A DNA stretch of 64,000 nucleotides from positions 123,906,305-123,970,304 of the forward strand of contig CM056743.1 of assembly GCA_029851415.1 (NCBI GenBank), read 5' to 3'. Within the stretch, counting starts at the first letter, position 1. Each line of letters begins with the position of its first letter. The DNA comes from Eretmocerus hayati. Taxonomy: Eukaryota > Arthropoda > Insecta > Hymenoptera > Aphelinidae. The notes under the pieces are model-generated. The model made no database searches. It was not told the DNA's origin and saw only the letters and a list, made by a program, of their open reading frames with translations. Shown piece by piece: positions 60,601-64,000 of this stretch. The position numbers were made by a program, and so were the translations under genes.

Positions 60601-63600
60601 TCTCAGGTCCACCACTTATAGATGTCATGTGATCATAACAATATTGACAGTAGTAGAATTTTCAACCAGTGATTGAGAAGCTGAGAAAATCAGCGATTCT
60701 ACGCTGATATTCCAGTCGACGGATTTGAGCTGACACGATCAGATCCAATCACTCATTTTCAGCTATAAATTGTTAATTTCCGTCAGCTATGTAAAGATAA
60801 GCAAAGAGTATTCTATCGATGCCTCGAATCGAAATGTCCCAGTTTGCCTTAATCTCATTGTCAATCTTTGTAACTACGATTTACCGGGAATCTGACTTCA
60901 AATTTGTGAGTTTTTGCGACCTAAACAATTGATTTGAATGTACTCATAGCAGTTTCGGCTTGTGTGTCAGTAATTAGACGATTTTCCACGTACCAGAAGA
61001 ATAAGAGCTGTTACTGTAGCTACCTAATAGCTGAATCCTGTTGATAATCGATTCCTGAAGGGCTCCCCAGGCTCCTGCGAAGCCTAGACGAGCCTTATCT
61101 CATTCCTCATCGAGGGATTGGTTCGGTGTAGTAGTGTCTGATTCCAAAATTCAATATAGTCGGTAAAGAAGCCGTATTGTTTCATACTCGAGGATGGTCA
61201 TCCTCCAAAGTAACGTGCTATCAGGGCGTATCTCTGCCCCGCACCCATGAGACAGACAGGATGGAGCCAATAGGCAGGAACCCGGGATATGAATCTCAAA
61301 TATTGGCAGGTCTGGTGACCGAGGTGGTTGACTTCGTAGAATAGGCTCAGTGATTTATTCGCATGTAATGAGTTGTGTGCAATTATTTTCATGCTTTGAA
61401 ATCATAAAAAGTTAATAAGCGGTGGCATTGTTACAAAATATTTATCACGTGAACGTTTTTGTTTCATATTCTGGATTGGTGTTATTGTGTGTCTGGGAAT
61501 GTGACCAACTTCCTCTGTACTGTTATTGATTGCACTTAATTGCGGCATCTTTCCTGAGGAAAATGGGTAAATATAAACCGACTAAATGATACAATTTCAA
61601 AGTTTGTAAGAGTTAATAATTTCGCTGACTAAGCGATAAAGCTTTTGTCCAGAGTATTACGCACTGCTTTATAAAACAGTCTCCTATAGTTGTATTCTAT
61701 TTTTGAATGACGTATTATAATTTCACGTTTTGCGTCCCTCTAGATGCCAATGAAGCCTCATATGAGATTGGATACTTCGGTTTCTATTGAATTTTCAATG
61801 AAATCGTCAGTTCAGTCTCCGGTGAACCTTTTTCATGATTCTTGAACTCCATCAATCACACAGTGTAAAATAATGTGGTATTTGTACACAAAATGGGAGT
61901 TCTATGCGTAGTATGATCTGAGTGTTGTTTATCCTCAAATGATCAATTTGTGAACGGTTTAATACTGTCCACCCTCATTTATGAGGTGTACATACATTAG
62001 TGGGGGGTGTGGACAGTATATGATAGATTGAAGGGCCAGAGGGTCGGATTTTGGGACTAAACGGCAGGAGTTGACGATTACTCACATAAAATTAAGAAAT
62101 CTGAGTACCGAACGCCGAGTTTTCTTCAAAGATTTACAAATTTGTAATTCCAGACAATTTTTCAAAAATAAGCCATTTTGGGATTTGGAGAGTAGAATTC
62201 TATCTGAGTCTGTCTGACTTCCTCGCAGGTGCACTGAAAAGAAAATTTTGGCCGTACAGCCATGCGTTTTGCCGTACGACCAAAATGGTGTTCTGCTGCA
62301 TTTTATCATCGCATCAATCCATCAGAATGGTTTGGCGATCCGGTACTACTGCCAGAATAAATAAATATAGGTAGCTGGTATATTTCGAATGCCCCGATAC
62401 TGAATGGAATCACAATCACATCCTGATCATTTTACTGCAGAATCCAGTTATTTTTTATTTTTTGCGCGTAATGATACCGATGAAGGATCATTAGTATCCA
62501 AATATTTTTTGAGATTACACATACCAGATGATCGCAATAACAAAATCATTTTGCAGTGGAGACAATCCAGTATATTGTTCAGACGGCAATATTTTATTCT
62601 CAGTGTGTAATTAAGATACCACGCATTCAATCAAAATCCCACAATCATACTTTTTTGTTCATTTTTGACTCGTTTACTTGAAATATCCACATATGTAAAT
62701 ACGCTTGGGTGACAACTCATCGAACGTGTAATGAATAGTCTGAAAAAATTAGTTGCGCATTCCCGGACTTACCTGACAATAAGAATGGCGTTTCTAAGAG
62801 TTCCGTTTTAGAAACATGGACAGGAATTCGATATTCAAAATTCATGTGGCACCGGCATTTTTACACTTTTGAAACAGAAAAGAAATTTTTGAGCGTCACG
62901 AAATTTTTCGAAACCAGACAGGAAGGCCACATAGGCGGATATCCGGATATCCGCATGGTATAAAAATTGCCTAGAGAGATCAAATATCTCGAATCCGGTA
63001 TAATTAATAAAATCCGCTGATATCCGGACAAGCAAAAGTCTCAGCTCTAATATGGAGACAAAACTTTAGCGGAATAGCCACTCCTGAAGATCTCGTGATG
63101 CATATAAGTCAAAATGAATGCGATGAGCTAGAGCCATAATTTCATAGTTATATATGTACGCGGCTTTTTGACGAACTGCGAGTAGCATTGGAAAAGTCGG
63201 GTGAAAGAAAGACATGGAAACAAAGGGTCACTTCCTTGCATCGATTTTGAGTCACAAAAATTCAGATTTTCAACATTTTGGTCACAAAATTCGACACTCT
63301 GGCCTTCAAATCTATTTCATTCAACGCACCTACACTACCCCCGTGTAAGCCACATTATATTTCATATACAAGTGAGTTTAACATGGGCACTGGAGGCAGA
63401 CAATCACGAGCCGTTTGCAATTCAATTATTTAACAAATTCATACCACAGCTCGAACCACGCTGCGCATGTAGAGAGCAAAATTTTTGTTGTCTCACACAC
63501 TATTCGATGCCTCAATGATTCTGCTTGTCGCCGACAGTCATAAAAAAGTATTTTGGTGATCGGACTATTACATCAAAATTGATAGAAGGTTATTCGAAAA

Positions 63601-64000
63601 ATCTCTTTGTAAGATACAATGCCAGGCACAGAATTTTCCTAGAACTTTTTGAGAAAAATCATTGCACTGGCTTCATCTGCGATCAGTCGATAGTCGAAGG
63701 GCCAGATAATTTATTTTGCTGGTGTTAGATAGCTGGAATATAGGTAGATAGATAGATGGATAGATATTTATTCAACTGAGGATTCCAAGTTCAATTTATT
63801 AAAGGCTACATGCTATGCAGTTCATACATGAAAATCTGCAACTCAATCAGACAGGTTTGAAATGAATTCAAGTCAAATTTGAATCACTGTTACAACAAAT
63901 TATACATCAGAGAATTTACTAAATGAGATAGGATCACATCAGGATACTATTGGTATTTTATTCCCGTCGTCAAAGTTTTATTCTCAGATTTTTGACAATG
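60601..64000. other. Intergenic tail of the window
   Basis: No gene was recognised. Two short stems are present: 61966-62025 (ATACTGTCCAC against GTGGACAGTAT) and 62236-62286 (TTTTGGCCGTAC against GTACGACCAAAA). A weak (GATA)n run lies at about 63743-63765. The rest is AT-rich and featureless to my eye. Confidence 0.4.

Overview
The window is nuclear DNA of an insect, and it is AT-rich. The evidence is three complete, GT-AG spliced genes of typical animal families, an innexin of the insect inx1/ogre type, and dense transposon debris. The innexin and transporter sequences would fit a hymenopteran, but I cannot fix the order from the sequence alone.

Layout. From 1 to about 4.6 kb there is non-coding flank with GA/CA repeats and a possible core promoter. 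At 4.6-10.0 kb (+) lies a five-exon innexin gene (361 codons, gap-junction subunit). From 10 to 18.2 kb there are only repeats: a TTAA-flanked TIR element, a 1.07 kb foldback element and a 146 bp hairpin. At 18.2-23.5 kb (-) lies a 14-exon SLC6 Na+/Cl--dependent transporter gene (605 codons) whose first intron is almost entirely a 1.77 kb palindrome. From 23.5 to 42.6 kb there is transposon territory: three more copies of that palindrome family, a pogo/Tigger-type element with a dead transposase and a second Cys-rich ORF, a GC-rich block with 162 bp tandem units, and a 2.84 kb element with roughly 85 bp terminal inverted repeats. At 42.7-43.5 kb (+) there is an open reading frame with a CCHC zinc knuckle, probably the last exon of a gene. 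From 44.9 to 47.3 kb there is an inverted pair of an element whose ends read AGGTAAGTG. At 50.0-57.2 kb (-) lies a six-exon SLC17-type MFS transporter gene (491 codons) carrying a second pair of that element and a foldback MITE in intron 2. From 57.2 to 64 kb there is non-coding DNA with a 0.95 kb foldback and a 354 bp MITE.

The three clear genes are unrelated housekeeping or physiological genes: one junction channel and two solute carriers. They do not form a cluster with a common role. The unusual feature of the window is the number of different long inverted-repeat (foldback) elements, several of them inside introns of expressed-type genes, where transcription would give long hairpin RNA. 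I reconstructed splice junctions by hand. The frames close exactly in all three genes, with phases matching at every junction. I found no tRNA gene, rRNA gene or CRISPR array.
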